From: Flavobacterium sp. 270
Lineage (GTDB): Bacteria > Bacteroidota > Bacteroidia > Flavobacteriales > Flavobacteriaceae
Direction: 5' to 3'
Assembly: GCF_004368785.1 (NCBI RefSeq)
Contig: NZ_SODM01000006.1
Span: 186,001 to 250,000 of the forward strand
DNA: 64,000 bases
Positions within the stretch are counted from its first letter, which is position 1. Every line of letters begins with the position of its first letter. A program made the position numbers and the translations under genes. Below, in pieces: positions 41,754-50,837 of this stretch. Below the pieces are notes generated by a model that worked only from the letters and a program-made list of their open reading frames with translations, did not search any database and was not told the origin of the DNA.

Positions 41754-43418
41754 TTACTTCAATATTGCTGGTAAAAGATATTCACTTATAATTTTAACCG
41801 CCTGCGGATGTCCATAAGGTCTGGCATAGGCTTTTGATGTAATAATAATAACAAGCGGAAGATCTTTAAAAATAACAAACTCATTACCACCGTTACCCGC
41901 ACAATAAAAAGCTTCATAGTTTTTGCCGTTGTAAGGGAAAGTTTTATTCCAAAACAAATAGCCATAATATTCCTGATCTCTATTCGGAATCTGAATTTGT
42001 TTTGTAAAAGTCTTTTGTACCCAATCTGCAGGAATTATTTGCTTGCCATTCCATACACCATTATTTTTATACAATTGCGCGTATTTGGCATATTCAAGTG
42101 AAGTCATTTGCAGGCTTCCGGCTGTATTTACAACATTTTGAGGCGTGTACTGCCATTTATAATTCGTTATATTTAGAGGTTTAAAAAGTTTTTCGGCAGC
42201 GTAGTTTTCTAAACCTTTTGGAACCGATTTATTCAATATATCTCCCATTAATACAACTCCTGCCGTAAAATAATCCCATTGACCGCCATTGGTTTTTGTT
42301 TTATCGATTGGAAGATCCAAAGTAAATTTTACCCAATTGTCTGTAGGATACATGTTTTCTTCGTTTCCAGGCGATTCGCTATGGCTGTCAGAACCTTCAA
42401 AAGCTGAACTCATTTTGAGCAAGTCTTTAATCTTGATGCTGTCTTTTTTGGGTTCATAATTAGCAAAATTCTTCAAGTCGTAGAATTTATTTAGCGTCTG
42501 GTTTTCATCTTTAATATATCCGTCTTTTATGGCAATTCCCATAAATGTCGATGTAAATGATTTTGTGGCAGATCGGGTATCGTGAAGCGTATTTCTATCT
42601 GCATCATTAAAATATTCTTCCAGCATTAGTTTGCCTTCTCGAATTACGACAACACTTGTTATTTCTTTCAAACTATAATTGCCGATTGCTGTATTCAGTA
42701 ATTCAATTTTCTTTTTATCAAAAGGCAATGTTGAAATTTTCCAGTCACTATTGGGTTTTATCTGCTGCATTTCAATTTGCTTGGCTGTTAATTCAGGTGT
42801 TTTTATAACCAATTTTACTTCTCCTTCGGCGATTAAATTTCCTGTTTTAATATTCTTATTTCCATCCAAATCAATATAAGGTCTGATTTCAATTTTAAGT
42901 TGATGTGTGCCTTCTGTCAAAACTTTTTCACCGCCATTACTTTTAAATCGGTCCCACATATACATGGCCCACCAATCTTCGCCTTTTGAACTTGTAAGCG
43001 GCACTCTAAAAGTAGTAGAAGTATTTTTGTTTCCTCCAGATCCAAAATTGCATCCGAAATTAATATTCTCTTTATAAATAAATTGATGGTCTATATAAAA
43101 GGAAAACTGAAGATTTCCCATTTTTAATAATTTTTCTGCCGACAGTTCTGGTGCTAATTGATGCAAATAATTCACAACAGAATTATCCATAAAAACTCTT
43201 ATATTCAAATCTGATCTGTATTTTAAATCAAAAGATTTCAAGAAATCAGTTTCTTTATATTGATCCAAAGGAATATTTCCGTTCATAAAAGTGACCTTCC
43301 CGATATTTGATTTATGAAGATCATTAGTAATTAAATCCGGTTGGTACAGATTATTGTTTTGGGCATTTACAGAGCTGTACAACGACAATATTAAAAAGAC
43401 TAGAATTTGCTTCATCAT
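41754..43418 (-). CDS. Secreted serine hydrolase (class C beta-lactamase/PBP4*-type)
   Basis: The 554-residue protein has a signal peptide (1-19, ending VNA). A non-catalytic N-terminal region follows (about 20-235). The C-terminal beta-lactamase-type domain has nucleophile Ser283 and Lys286 in DTRSATKSFTS, a YxxAG-like motif in WDYFTAGVVLMGDIL, and GNGGNEFVIF near the end in place of the KTG box. Such esterase or peptidase-like proteins act in the periplasm; the substrate is unknown. The AraC regulator encoded just upstream on the same strand may control it. Confidence 0.88.
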   Translation of the reverse strand: MMKQILVFLILSLYSSVNAQNNNLYQPDLITNDLHKSNIGKVTFMNGNIPLDQYKETDFLKSFDLKYRSDLNIRVFMDNSVVNYLHQLAPELSAEKLLKMGNLQFSFYIDHQFIYKENINFGCNFGSGGNKNTSTTFRVPLTSSKGEDWWAMYMWDRFKSNGGEKVLTEGTHQLKIEIRPYIDLDGNKNIKTGNLIAEGEVKLVIKTPELTAKQIEMQQIKPNSDWKISTLPFDKKKIELLNTAIGNYSLKEITSVVVIREGKLMLEEYFNDADRNTLHDTRSATKSFTSTFMGIAIKDGYIKDENQTLNKFYDLKNFANYEPKKDSIKIKDLLKMSSAFEGSDSHSESPGNEENMYPTDNWVKFTLDLPIDKTKTNGGQWDYFTAGVVLMGDILNKSVPKGLENYAAEKLFKPLNITNYKWQYTPQNVVNTAGSLQMTSLEYAKYAQLYKNNGVWNGKQIIPADWVQKTFTKQIQIPNRDQEYYGYLFWNKTFPYNGKNYEAFYCAGNGGNEFVIFKDLPLVIIITSKAYARPYGHPQAVKIISEYLLPAILK

Positions 43419-43494
43419 TTGATTTTTATAAAAAATTATAGTCCAAAATTACAATGCCGAAAACATTAAAAATTGTACAGAATTAACATTGTAC

Positions 43495-44307
43495 TTATTT
43501 TTTAAAAAGTATTTTTTTATGATAGGAAGGATTGATATTATTTACTTCCTTAAAACAGCGATTAAAATGACTTTGATCTGAAAACCCGCATTGATAAGCG
43601 ATTTCTGTAAAAGATTGTTTTTGTAACGCAATTAATGAAAGTGCTTTTTCGACTTTTAATTTTCGTACATATTCACTTAGGCTGCAGTTAAAATATTTAG
43701 CAAAATCTCGGGAAAGATGTACCGGATGTATGTCCAGCAATTGAGACAAATATTCGAGCGTTAGGTTATCTGCAAATTGCTCATGAAGAATTTCGTCTAC
43801 CATAGTAACCCATTTAGGCTTTTTATGTAAAACGCTTTGAGCCTCATTTTGTAATTTTGATAGAATTTCAAGTAAAATAGTTTGTGTAGAAAAGTCAGAA
43901 TTGATTTCGTCTATTTTAGATGCTCTAAAAATCTTATACATCAAGAGTTTAATATCGGGATTCAAAATTTTACTGCTTCCTTCTAAATCATCAATGTTTA
44001 AAGCTAAACCATCAAACCATTGTTTTTCTATTTCGAGATGAAAACCTCTTGTAAATCCTTCGGGTTTAATATTATAATGTGATTCCTGGCAATTATGAAA
44101 CAGCAGGCTTCCGGGTGTACAATTATAAACTTCTTTTTTGTTTCCTTCAATCACATTTCCCTGAAGAATAAAAGTAAAATAAGCGTGTTCATGATAATGC
44201 CAGTCCACTTTAGGATGCGTGTAAACAGTATCTGTCAAAGTAATTCCATCAAAGCAGATCTTTTTGTTTGTATCACCGAAAAATTCTCCTTTTTGTAAAT
44301 GTTTCAT
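43495..44307 (-). CDS. AraC-family transcriptional regulator
   Basis: The 270-residue protein has an N-terminal cupin domain (KVDWHYHEHAYFTFILQGNV). The C-terminal double HTH reads LEYLSQLLDIHPVHLSRDFA, then FTEIAYQCGFSDQSHFNRCF and ends NNINPSYHKKI. It lies 76 bp upstream of, and is codirectional with, the serine hydrolase gene, suggesting regulator and target. Confidence 0.93.
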   Translation of the reverse strand: MKHLQKGEFFGDTNKKICFDGITLTDTVYTHPKVDWHYHEHAYFTFILQGNVIEGNKKEVYNCTPGSLLFHNCQESHYNIKPEGFTRGFHLEIEKQWFDGLALNIDDLEGSSKILNPDIKLLMYKIFRASKIDEINSDFSTQTILLEILSKLQNEAQSVLHKKPKWVTMVDEILHEQFADNLTLEYLSQLLDIHPVHLSRDFAKYFNCSLSEYVRKLKVEKALSLIALQKQSFTEIAYQCGFSDQSHFNRCFKEVNNINPSYHKKILFKK

Positions 44308-44346
44308 GATTATTATACACTTAGCTTCTAAAAGTAAATATAAAAG

Positions 44347-44377
44347 AAAAAGCTTCAGAGAAAATCTGAAGCTTTTT
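44347..44377 (-). terminator. Terminator of the Hsp70 gene (AGCTTCAGA hairpin, copy 1)
   Basis: The 13-bp perfect stem AAAAAGCTTCAGA/TCTGAAGCTTTTT has a 5-nt loop and lies 38 nt after the Hsp70 stop. A nearly identical hairpin lies at 49114-49141 at the other end of the module. Confidence 0.88.
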
Positions 44378-44415
44378 CTTTTATTTTGATCGATTTACTA
44401 AAATACCTCAACAAC

Positions 44416-46902
44416 TTATTTTATACCAAGATTTCCATCAAAAGTATTAAAGTCATCTTTTCTTTTTGGTTTCACAATCAGCAAATTATAGAGTTGATGA
44501 CAAATTGATTTTAATTCGACTAAGTTGGATTTGTCAATTGCTTTTTCTCCTAATTCTATCAATTGGCTGTGTTTTGATCTGTCTCTAAAGGCGCTAGGAT
44601 CTTCAAATCGCAAATAATAAAAATAATCGATATAGCTTTCATCCTGATTTTGATAGATGTTTTCTAATAGGTTTTCTAATTCTTTATTCTTTTTGCGAAT
44701 TAAATATTTATTGTTGGATTGAAGAAATTCCTTTTCGTTTTTTATGATTTTTTCAAATTCTTCTTTTTGGCGCGGACTGCCTTTTTCAATATAAAAAATA
44801 AGGCTGTCTTTTATATTATTGTATTCCTCAAGTTCGGACAATATATGTTTATGGCGAATAAGATCATCAAATTCCTGAATGTAGATTTTTTTCAGTTCAT
44901 CAATTTGATATTTTTTATCTGTAAGAGCATCATTCTGATTTTCCAAAGCCTCATTATAAAGAACAGTCAACGATTCCTGAGATCTTTTTAATTTGGCTAA
45001 ATATTCATAATTCTCGTTCGCTTCTTCGCTTCTTATTTCTTCTAAAATGGTATCTAAAGCATTCTTAATTTCCGAAGCTAATTTTTCAATCGAAATTTTT
45101 CTTTGATGCGGATTAAAAACTTCGCTGATTTCTAAATCCAGAGCGCCTATATAAACGTCGATACTCAAATCTCTAGATTCCGAAACTTTAAAATTCAGCT
45201 CAATATCCATTCCTTTTAAAAGATCCTGCTCAAAATTACTTCCAGATATTTCAATATAACCGATTGATAGATTACTGCCCACCATACTTCCGGCATTACC
45301 TTCAACTACATTGATGATCAATTTTTGATCAGAGTTTCTTAATATGTTTTTAGAACAATTTTTGTAAATGGTTTTCTTTAGAGGCAGAATATCATTTTTC
45401 TTAAAGATAATTTCCATGTGGCTTTTTCCAGATTCTTCGTCTAATTCCAAGCAAATGTCGTTCGGAATTGGCTGTCCCAGAATGCTATATAAGCCGTTAG
45501 TAATTTGAATATTCGCTTTACTAAATATTTGTTTTTGTTGATTGTCGAATAAAAATAGCGTAAATTGATTCGTCGTTTTTTCTAATAAAGGAACAAACTC
45601 GGCTATTTTTTTATTTGCTTTCAGAAGTCCGGTGTCAAAACCGCCATCTGCTCGGGTAATTCTGTAATATCCCTCAAATGATTCTTCCAAAAGAACAACA
45701 ATTAGTTCTTCCGAATCTTTAGAATGTGGTTCGTAGATAGTTTCAACCTGAATGTTGTTTTGTTCAAATTTAGGCTCATCTACAATTTCTTTCTCAATTA
45801 ATTCTGAAGGTTTTGAACCTGCATAATAAGCTGCTCCAATCATTACTGCAGTTGTAGGATCTAAACTCGTTTCTACTTCAATTTGAGTTTTCTCCTGCAA
45901 TTGCTGGCGTATGTAAGGAATATAAGTAGTTCCCCCAACCAATATAATACGCTCTATATCTGAAAATTCAAGGTGATTTTCTTTAATTAATTTTTCAACC
46001 AAATGAAAAGATTCTTCAAATTTGGGCTGAACGATTAATTCAAATTCATCTCGACTGATATCAATGTCTAATGAGATTGAAAGCTCGTCAAAATCAATTT
46101 CAATGCTTGAAGTTTCTTTTATCGAAAGTTCTTTTTTTGCTTCTTCTGATTTATAAAGAAGTTCAAAAAAGAGTTTATTATATACTGGATTTTCTTTAGA
46201 AATTAGTTTTGACCAAAGATCTTTTTCCTGAGTTTGGTTTTCGATTTTCGGGCATACTATTTTCTCAACAAATAAAGTATCTAGATCGACACCTCCCAGA
46301 AAATTATTGCCTTTATGATCAAATACTTTAAGATCTCGCTCGTTGATGTTAACCAAAGCAATATCAAAAGTTCCTCCTCCAAAATCGTAAACCAGCCATT
46401 TTTTCTCGGATGTAATTTCGATGTTTAAAGAATTGGAATAAGCCAGACAAGCGGCGATAGGTTCCTGAAGCAAAACGATTTCTTCAAAACCGGCCTGATA
46501 ACCTGCTTTTTTGGTGGCATTAGACTGAATCGTATCAAAAGAGGCCGGAATTGTAATGACAGCAGATTTTAAACTTTCGCCTTGAGCGAAATTAATTAAT
46601 TCGTTTAAAACCATTGAAGACAGTTCAATCGGACTGCAGTTTTTATCCAGATCTTTGATAAAATAAACCTCATCAGATCCCATTTTTCGTTTAAAAGAAG
46701 AAAATACATTTTCGGCATTTGTTGCGCTGTGTTCTCTTGCTTTTTCGCCTATTTGGATGCGTCCTTTTCGAAATGAAACTACAGACGGAATAGTGTCCTT
46801 GAAGCCAACAGGATTTTTATAAATACTGATTTTTCCGTTTTCGTATTTTGCAATTCCTGAATTTGTTGTTCCTAAGTCAATTCCAATATTGATATTTTTC
46901 AT
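44416..46902 (-). CDS. Atypical Hsp70-family chaperone
   Basis: The 828-residue protein has a complete Hsp70 ATPase domain (about 1-370): phosphate-1 motif IGIDLGTTNSG (6-16), LLQEPIAACLAY, phosphate-2 VYDFGGGTFDIALV (171-184) and adenosine motif ILVGGTTYIPYIR (320-332). A spacer and a DnaK-like beta-sandwich remnant (SIGYIEISGSNFEQDLLKGM) follow. A long helical and coiled-coil C-terminus (about 640-828) has no EEVD-like end. It is longer than DnaK (about 635). The small GrpE-like gene starts the same transcript 13 bp upstream. It is probably a specialised chaperone acting with the adjacent membrane-anchored proteins; the client is unknown. Confidence 0.93.
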   Translation of the reverse strand: MKNINIGIDLGTTNSGIAKYENGKISIYKNPVGFKDTIPSVVSFRKGRIQIGEKAREHSATNAENVFSSFKRKMGSDEVYFIKDLDKNCSPIELSSMVLNELINFAQGESLKSAVITIPASFDTIQSNATKKAGYQAGFEEIVLLQEPIAACLAYSNSLNIEITSEKKWLVYDFGGGTFDIALVNINERDLKVFDHKGNNFLGGVDLDTLFVEKIVCPKIENQTQEKDLWSKLISKENPVYNKLFFELLYKSEEAKKELSIKETSSIEIDFDELSISLDIDISRDEFELIVQPKFEESFHLVEKLIKENHLEFSDIERIILVGGTTYIPYIRQQLQEKTQIEVETSLDPTTAVMIGAAYYAGSKPSELIEKEIVDEPKFEQNNIQVETIYEPHSKDSEELIVVLLEESFEGYYRITRADGGFDTGLLKANKKIAEFVPLLEKTTNQFTLFLFDNQQKQIFSKANIQITNGLYSILGQPIPNDICLELDEESGKSHMEIIFKKNDILPLKKTIYKNCSKNILRNSDQKLIINVVEGNAGSMVGSNLSIGYIEISGSNFEQDLLKGMDIELNFKVSESRDLSIDVYIGALDLEISEVFNPHQRKISIEKLASEIKNALDTILEEIRSEEANENYEYLAKLKRSQESLTVLYNEALENQNDALTDKKYQIDELKKIYIQEFDDLIRHKHILSELEEYNNIKDSLIFYIEKGSPRQKEEFEKIIKNEKEFLQSNNKYLIRKKNKELENLLENIYQNQDESYIDYFYYLRFEDPSAFRDRSKHSQLIELGEKAIDKSNLVELKSICHQLYNLLIVKPKRKDDFNTFDGNLGIK

Positions 46903-46915
46903 GCTAATGATGCTA

Positions 46916-47203
46916 TTATTCTACTATAACTACTGCTTTTTGAACCAATTGCAGGGTGTCGTTTTCTGTTTTGTAAATTGTAGGTCTAATGACTTTGGTT
47001 ATTTTTTTGGAATTTGAATTCAGAATATTAGCATCAATAGAGCTGTCTCTTTCATCATAATTTGTCCCCAAAGGATTTATAATTTTATATCCTTTTTCTT
47101 CCAATTCATTATAAATTCTTTTTAGATTGCGCTCGAAACCATTAAAGTTTTGTTCTAACGCTTTTTTCTCAATTTCAAACAGTTGGTTTATAATTACATT
47201 CAT
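46916..47203 (-). CDS. Small GrpE-like protein, probable Hsp70 partner
   Basis: The 95-residue protein has an N-terminal helix (NQLFEIEKKALEQNFNGFER). The segment GYKIINPLGTNYDERDSSID (39-58) is reminiscent of the GrpE beta-wing (xPxGxxFDPxxHEA), and VIRP in TKVIRPTIYKTEN matches the RVIRPA element at the end of GrpE. It lacks the long coiled coil of full GrpE. It is immediately upstream of the Hsp70 gene in the same operon, which supports a nucleotide-exchange or adaptor role. The similarity is partial and needs a profile search to confirm. Confidence 0.7.
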   Translation of the reverse strand: MNVIINQLFEIEKKALEQNFNGFERNLKRIYNELEEKGYKIINPLGTNYDERDSSIDANILNSNSKKITKVIRPTIYKTENDTLQLVQKAVVIVE

Positions 47204-47307
47204 TTTTTAAAATCGGATTTTATGAATGAGCAATTTACAATTTATTTAATACGATATTAATTATCAATATTATTTTTTATCAAAGCATTATTTAATTTTA
47301 CAACACG

Positions 47308-48144
47308 ATGAATATCATTCAATTGTTTTCTTTATTAGATTTGAAAACCAACCAGATTTTAGAATTTGGTCCTGAGGATTATATTAGAATTGAGAAAAAA
47401 ATAAATTTCGAAAAAAAGATAAATCCGGAAATAGATTCTAATACAGGTGAAAATTTAATTATTGCTTTGAAAGAATACAAAGAAGAGTTTTTGTTTGTAA
47501 TATCGAATCGCGTTTTTTTTAATTTTTTCACACAAAATAATTCCCAAAAAAATCATTTTTCAAATTATGATGTGACTGTTCCTGATGAAAAAATTAAAGA
47601 ATTTATTGCCCTCTTTTTAGCAGATGATTTGATTTCTTTTTTTAGTTTTAAACTATCAAAACATTGGTATCACTATTTAGAAGAGTTGAATCTTCTTTTA
47701 GATTTAAAAAGATATTTTTCCGAAGAGATTATCTACAAAATGGGTTTACTTGTTTTTTCTAAACTTGATTTTGCTGTTTCTCAATTAGCTGTCTCGAATA
47801 CTAATGAGTTTTCAAATATCAATTATATTAAATACGACCCTTTTTATCATTTACTATCTCATTTTGCAACGATCGAATTAGATCGAAAAGTAGTTATTTT
47901 ATTAGATTTGGTTTCTAAATATTATAAAAAAGGGACGAATATCATTTTTTTTAGATCTGTTGTAATATCAATGGCATCTTATAATGCTTATATTGAAAAT
48001 TTAAGAAAAATCTTTATCGAAAGTAGAGAAATTTTAATGAAACCAAAAGAGAGGGATGAGACTGAAAAAATGCATCTTATTGTAAAAATCATTCTTGTTA
48101 TTTTCTTTCTTTTGATAGTTTTTTCAAAATTAAGATGTTCCTAA
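47308..48144 (+). CDS. C-terminally membrane-anchored protein A of the Hsp70 module
   Basis: The 278-residue protein has a cytoplasmic helical domain and a single C-terminal membrane helix (about 254-273, IVKIILVIFFLLIVFSKL) ending RCS. It is a paralogue of the next gene: both begin MNII, contain INP(E/D)IDSN and have the same length and tail. It starts 104 bp from the divergent GrpE-like gene. I do not recognise the family. Confidence 0.85.
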   Translation: MNIIQLFSLLDLKTNQILEFGPEDYIRIEKKINFEKKINPEIDSNTGENLIIALKEYKEEFLFVISNRVFFNFFTQNNSQKNHFSNYDVTVPDEKIKEFIALFLADDLISFFSFKLSKHWYHYLEELNLLLDLKRYFSEEIIYKMGLLVFSKLDFAVSQLAVSNTNEFSNINYIKYDPFYHLLSHFATIELDRKVVILLDLVSKYYKKGTNIIFFRSVVISMASYNAYIENLRKIFIESREILMKPKERDETEKMHLIVKIILVIFFLLIVFSKLRCS

Positions 48145-48215
48145 ATTTATTTTTTATAATCTTTTGAAAAAGAGTTAAAAAGATTATGTTTGTCTCTTAA
48201 AAATTAGCCCCAAGC

Positions 48216-49055
48216 ATGAACATAATAGAATTATTCGAAGAATTAAAAATAGATAAAAACAAAATTCTATCGTATTCTTCAGACGACATAATCCGAGTAG
48301 AAAAGCAGGTTAATGTTGAGAAAAGAATAAATCCGGATATAGACAGCAATGTTGCCAATAACCTCATTTTGGCTTTAAAAGAGTATCGCAAAGAACTCTA
48401 TTTTATAGTTTCAAGTCGAATTTTGTATTCGCTTTTTTCGAAAACAAATTATTCCAGACATCATTTCTCTCCTCTGCAAGATTATGATGTTGAAAAAATT
48501 CAATCTTTTATAATTCAGTTTCTTAATGACGATTTAGTATTGTTTTTTGATCAAAATTTATCTCAAAATAAATATGATTTCATTAATGATATTTTTGATT
48601 TTAAAGACTGTTTTCCTGAAGATGCCCTTTTTCAGTTGAATAAAAAACTCAGCGGAAAACTTGATGCGATATTAGCAAATTTGAATCAAAATTCGCCAAA
48701 CGCAGAAGTGATTCCGTATGTAGGATATAGAAGTTTTTATGTTTTGTTGTCCTATTTTAGTTCTATAGAAATGGATAGTAAAATGAGAAGTCTTGTAAAT
48801 ATAGTTTCAGAACGTTATAACGCCAACAAACAATCTGATTTTTATACGACTTGTATCTCCTCGATGTCGGGATATGTTGCTTACGATCCGAATTTGACTG
48901 CTATTTTGGTGGGCAATAGAGAAGCTGTATATTCTAACAGTATCGATAGAGGTGCATCAAGCAGTTCAGGTGGTATGTCTGGAAAAAGCATCTTTTTTAT
49001 AATACTTGCTGTTATAAAAATATTGCTTCTTTTTTCTAAATGCTCGAGTCATTAG
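48216..49055 (+). CDS. C-terminally membrane-anchored protein B of the Hsp70 module
   Basis: The 279-residue paralogue of the preceding protein shares ILALKEYRKELYFIVSSR against IIALKEYKEEFLFVISNR and the order of all segments. A Ser/Gly-rich linker (GASSSSGGMSGK) precedes the C-terminal anchor (about 257-275, FFIILAVIKILLLF), which ends in KCSSH. It is 71 bp after gene A on the same strand and probably co-transcribed. The function is unknown. The arrangement suggests a heteromeric membrane-tethered partner of the Hsp70. Confidence 0.85.
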   Translation: MNIIELFEELKIDKNKILSYSSDDIIRVEKQVNVEKRINPDIDSNVANNLILALKEYRKELYFIVSSRILYSLFSKTNYSRHHFSPLQDYDVEKIQSFIIQFLNDDLVLFFDQNLSQNKYDFINDIFDFKDCFPEDALFQLNKKLSGKLDAILANLNQNSPNAEVIPYVGYRSFYVLLSYFSSIEMDSKMRSLVNIVSERYNANKQSDFYTTCISSMSGYVAYDPNLTAILVGNREAVYSNSIDRGASSSSGGMSGKSIFFIILAVIKILLLFSKCSSH

Positions 49056-49113
49056 TTTTTTTAGCATCCAGACAGGGAAATAAAGACCTAAATAGAAAGT
49101 TTGTATATGAACG

Positions 49114-49141
49114 AAAAGCTTCAGAGAAATCTGAAGCTTTT
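49114..49141. terminator. AGCTTCAGA hairpin, copy 2
   Basis: The 12-bp perfect stem AAAAGCTTCAGA/TCTGAAGCTTTT has a GAAA loop. It lies 58 nt after gene B and before the convergent fibre gene. It differs from copy 1 at 44347-44377 by one loop base and one terminal pair. Confidence 0.8.
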
Positions 49142-49226
49142 GCAGGAGAATAGATTGTTTTAAAAAGGCAATAATTTTTCGTGTGAATTTTAGTTTGCTT
49201 GAATTTAAAATTTATTCTTTGAGCGC

Positions 49227-50714
49227 TTATAGAATGACTGTTATATTGCGAGAAATCCAGCCTCTACTTGTTTTGATATATTCCAATGCTCCGTCAGTTA
49301 TCATTTGACATATGATTGTGTCACCTTGTCTAGCGTCTTCATAGGATGCGTTAAGTTCAGAAGCCATAAGTTTTACTTCAGTTTCATTTTCGTATATTCT
49401 AGCGTAATTTACCAAGGCGTTTGATAATTCGGCTAGTTCACGTGTAAATTTGTTATCAAGATTGAAAAAAAGGGAACTAATATATCCTTGCGAATTATCT
49501 TCTTGTGATTTTACTATATTTCCCTGATCGTCCACTGTTAAGGCTCTATTGTTGTCTGGATTGACTTTTATCAAATTAGTTCCGTAAACCCAAGTAGTAT
49601 AGATATAATTGTCTGATTTACTCCAAGACATACCAGTTAAGAATAGTGCGTAAGAGTAATAAGAGAGTATCAAATTGCTGCTTAGTTTAAATATAGGAAC
49701 CCTAAAGGAATACCATGGACCATTAGCTAAATATAAATCGTCGCCTGCTGCAATAACTTTGACCAAAGAGTTTGAACTGTAAACGCTATTCCAAATGTTG
49801 CTTCCTTCGTTGTATATGTATATTTCATTTGATTTAACTCCAAACAAGGCTGAATCAGTATTTAAAAAATAGTCCATAATTAAACCTGATTGACCTAATA
49901 ATCTAACGGAGCCATTAATCGTGCTTACGGCATAAGTTCCTTCATTAACAACATTGTCTGATCGAACTATTATATCAGTATCTCTAAGAAGACCTACTCC
50001 ATTTAGAGAAAAACCGAAATCATGTAAAATGCCCACTACTCCATTAGCAGCGTATGCAATTTTACCGTTAGCATAAAAATAAATTATATCTTCTGAATCT
50101 ATACCTAAAATATAAGGGCTATTAACTAGAGTAAGTTCTTCTAGTGTTGTACTATTTGGTTCAACTCTATAAGTTGCAGCCGAATCGAAGAAATATGCTC
50201 TGTCTTGAGAGTCAAAATTTATAATTCCTCCGGGGCATTCCGCTATTTCGTCGACAGTGCCGTCAACGTTATATCTGTATAAAGTCCCAATGTTTCCAAT
50301 TTCTTTGTTATTCCATGAATAAAAATTTCCATTGCTATCAGAAGCAGACAATCCATAAGCTGAATTCACCTGAGCACCAGGAATGTTCGGGATAAAAGTT
50401 TCGTAAGCTAGAGAGTTTGTTAAATTCGCAAGTTTTAAACCTGATCCACCTGTCGAACCTACAATTTCAACGTCACTGTTTACTGTGGTTTTTAATCCAT
50501 CATAACTAATACTACTATCTTCTAGTCCTTGCCCGTCTGAGTTAAATTTAGACAGAACATATGGTGTTCCAGAGAAACTTCCATTTGTAAAAGAACTTTT
50601 ATCAACTTCTTTGATGATTTGATCAGCACCTCTTACAAGCACTTTTTCTTCGGATATTGTAATTTCTTCAATGTCCTTAAGAAGTAATTTTTTTTCAATT
50701 AAATAATTATTCAT
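49227..50714 (-). CDS. Phage-tail-fibre-like protein with propeller-like repeats (1)
   Basis: The start at 50714 (MNNYLIEKKLLLKDIEEITI) gives 495 residues. It is chosen because the paralogue at 52802 starts with the same sequence. The N-terminal module (about 1-60, ending LSKFNSDGQGLEDSSISYDG) is typical of fibre attachment segments in Bacteroidota phages. The middle shows recurring strands of the form GNFYSWNNKE.., DIIYFYANGKIAYAANG and DLYLANGPW, suggesting a beta-propeller. The end (about 440-495) is helical then beta. A receptor-binding or adhesion role is inferred. It is the last gene of the tail island. Confidence 0.75.
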   Translation of the reverse strand: MNNYLIEKKLLLKDIEEITISEEKVLVRGADQIIKEVDKSSFTNGSFSGTPYVLSKFNSDGQGLEDSSISYDGLKTTVNSDVEIVGSTGGSGLKLANLTNSLAYETFIPNIPGAQVNSAYGLSASDSNGNFYSWNNKEIGNIGTLYRYNVDGTVDEIAECPGGIINFDSQDRAYFFDSAATYRVEPNSTTLEELTLVNSPYILGIDSEDIIYFYANGKIAYAANGVVGILHDFGFSLNGVGLLRDTDIIVRSDNVVNEGTYAVSTINGSVRLLGQSGLIMDYFLNTDSALFGVKSNEIYIYNEGSNIWNSVYSSNSLVKVIAAGDDLYLANGPWYSFRVPIFKLSSNLILSYYSYALFLTGMSWSKSDNYIYTTWVYGTNLIKVNPDNNRALTVDDQGNIVKSQEDNSQGYISSLFFNLDNKFTRELAELSNALVNYARIYENETEVKLMASELNASYEDARQGDTIICQMITDGALEYIKTSRGWISRNITVIL

Positions 50715-50734
50715 TATTATATGTTTTTTACGGT
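50589..50734. repeat. Direct repeat, copy 1: shared 5' end of the two fibre genes
   Basis: About 145 bp covering the start codon, upstream leader and first 40 codons is nearly identical to 52679-52820. Only scattered single-base differences occur (for example GATCAGCACC against CATCCGCACC). Confidence 0.85.
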
Positions 50735-50837
50735 TAATTTTTGTTTTAGTAATCCTAATCAATTGAAAATTTCTTAAAGCGAAGCTTGCCTTTATTGTTA
50801 TTTGAAGTAAACATGCAAATCGTAAAATATACTTGAT

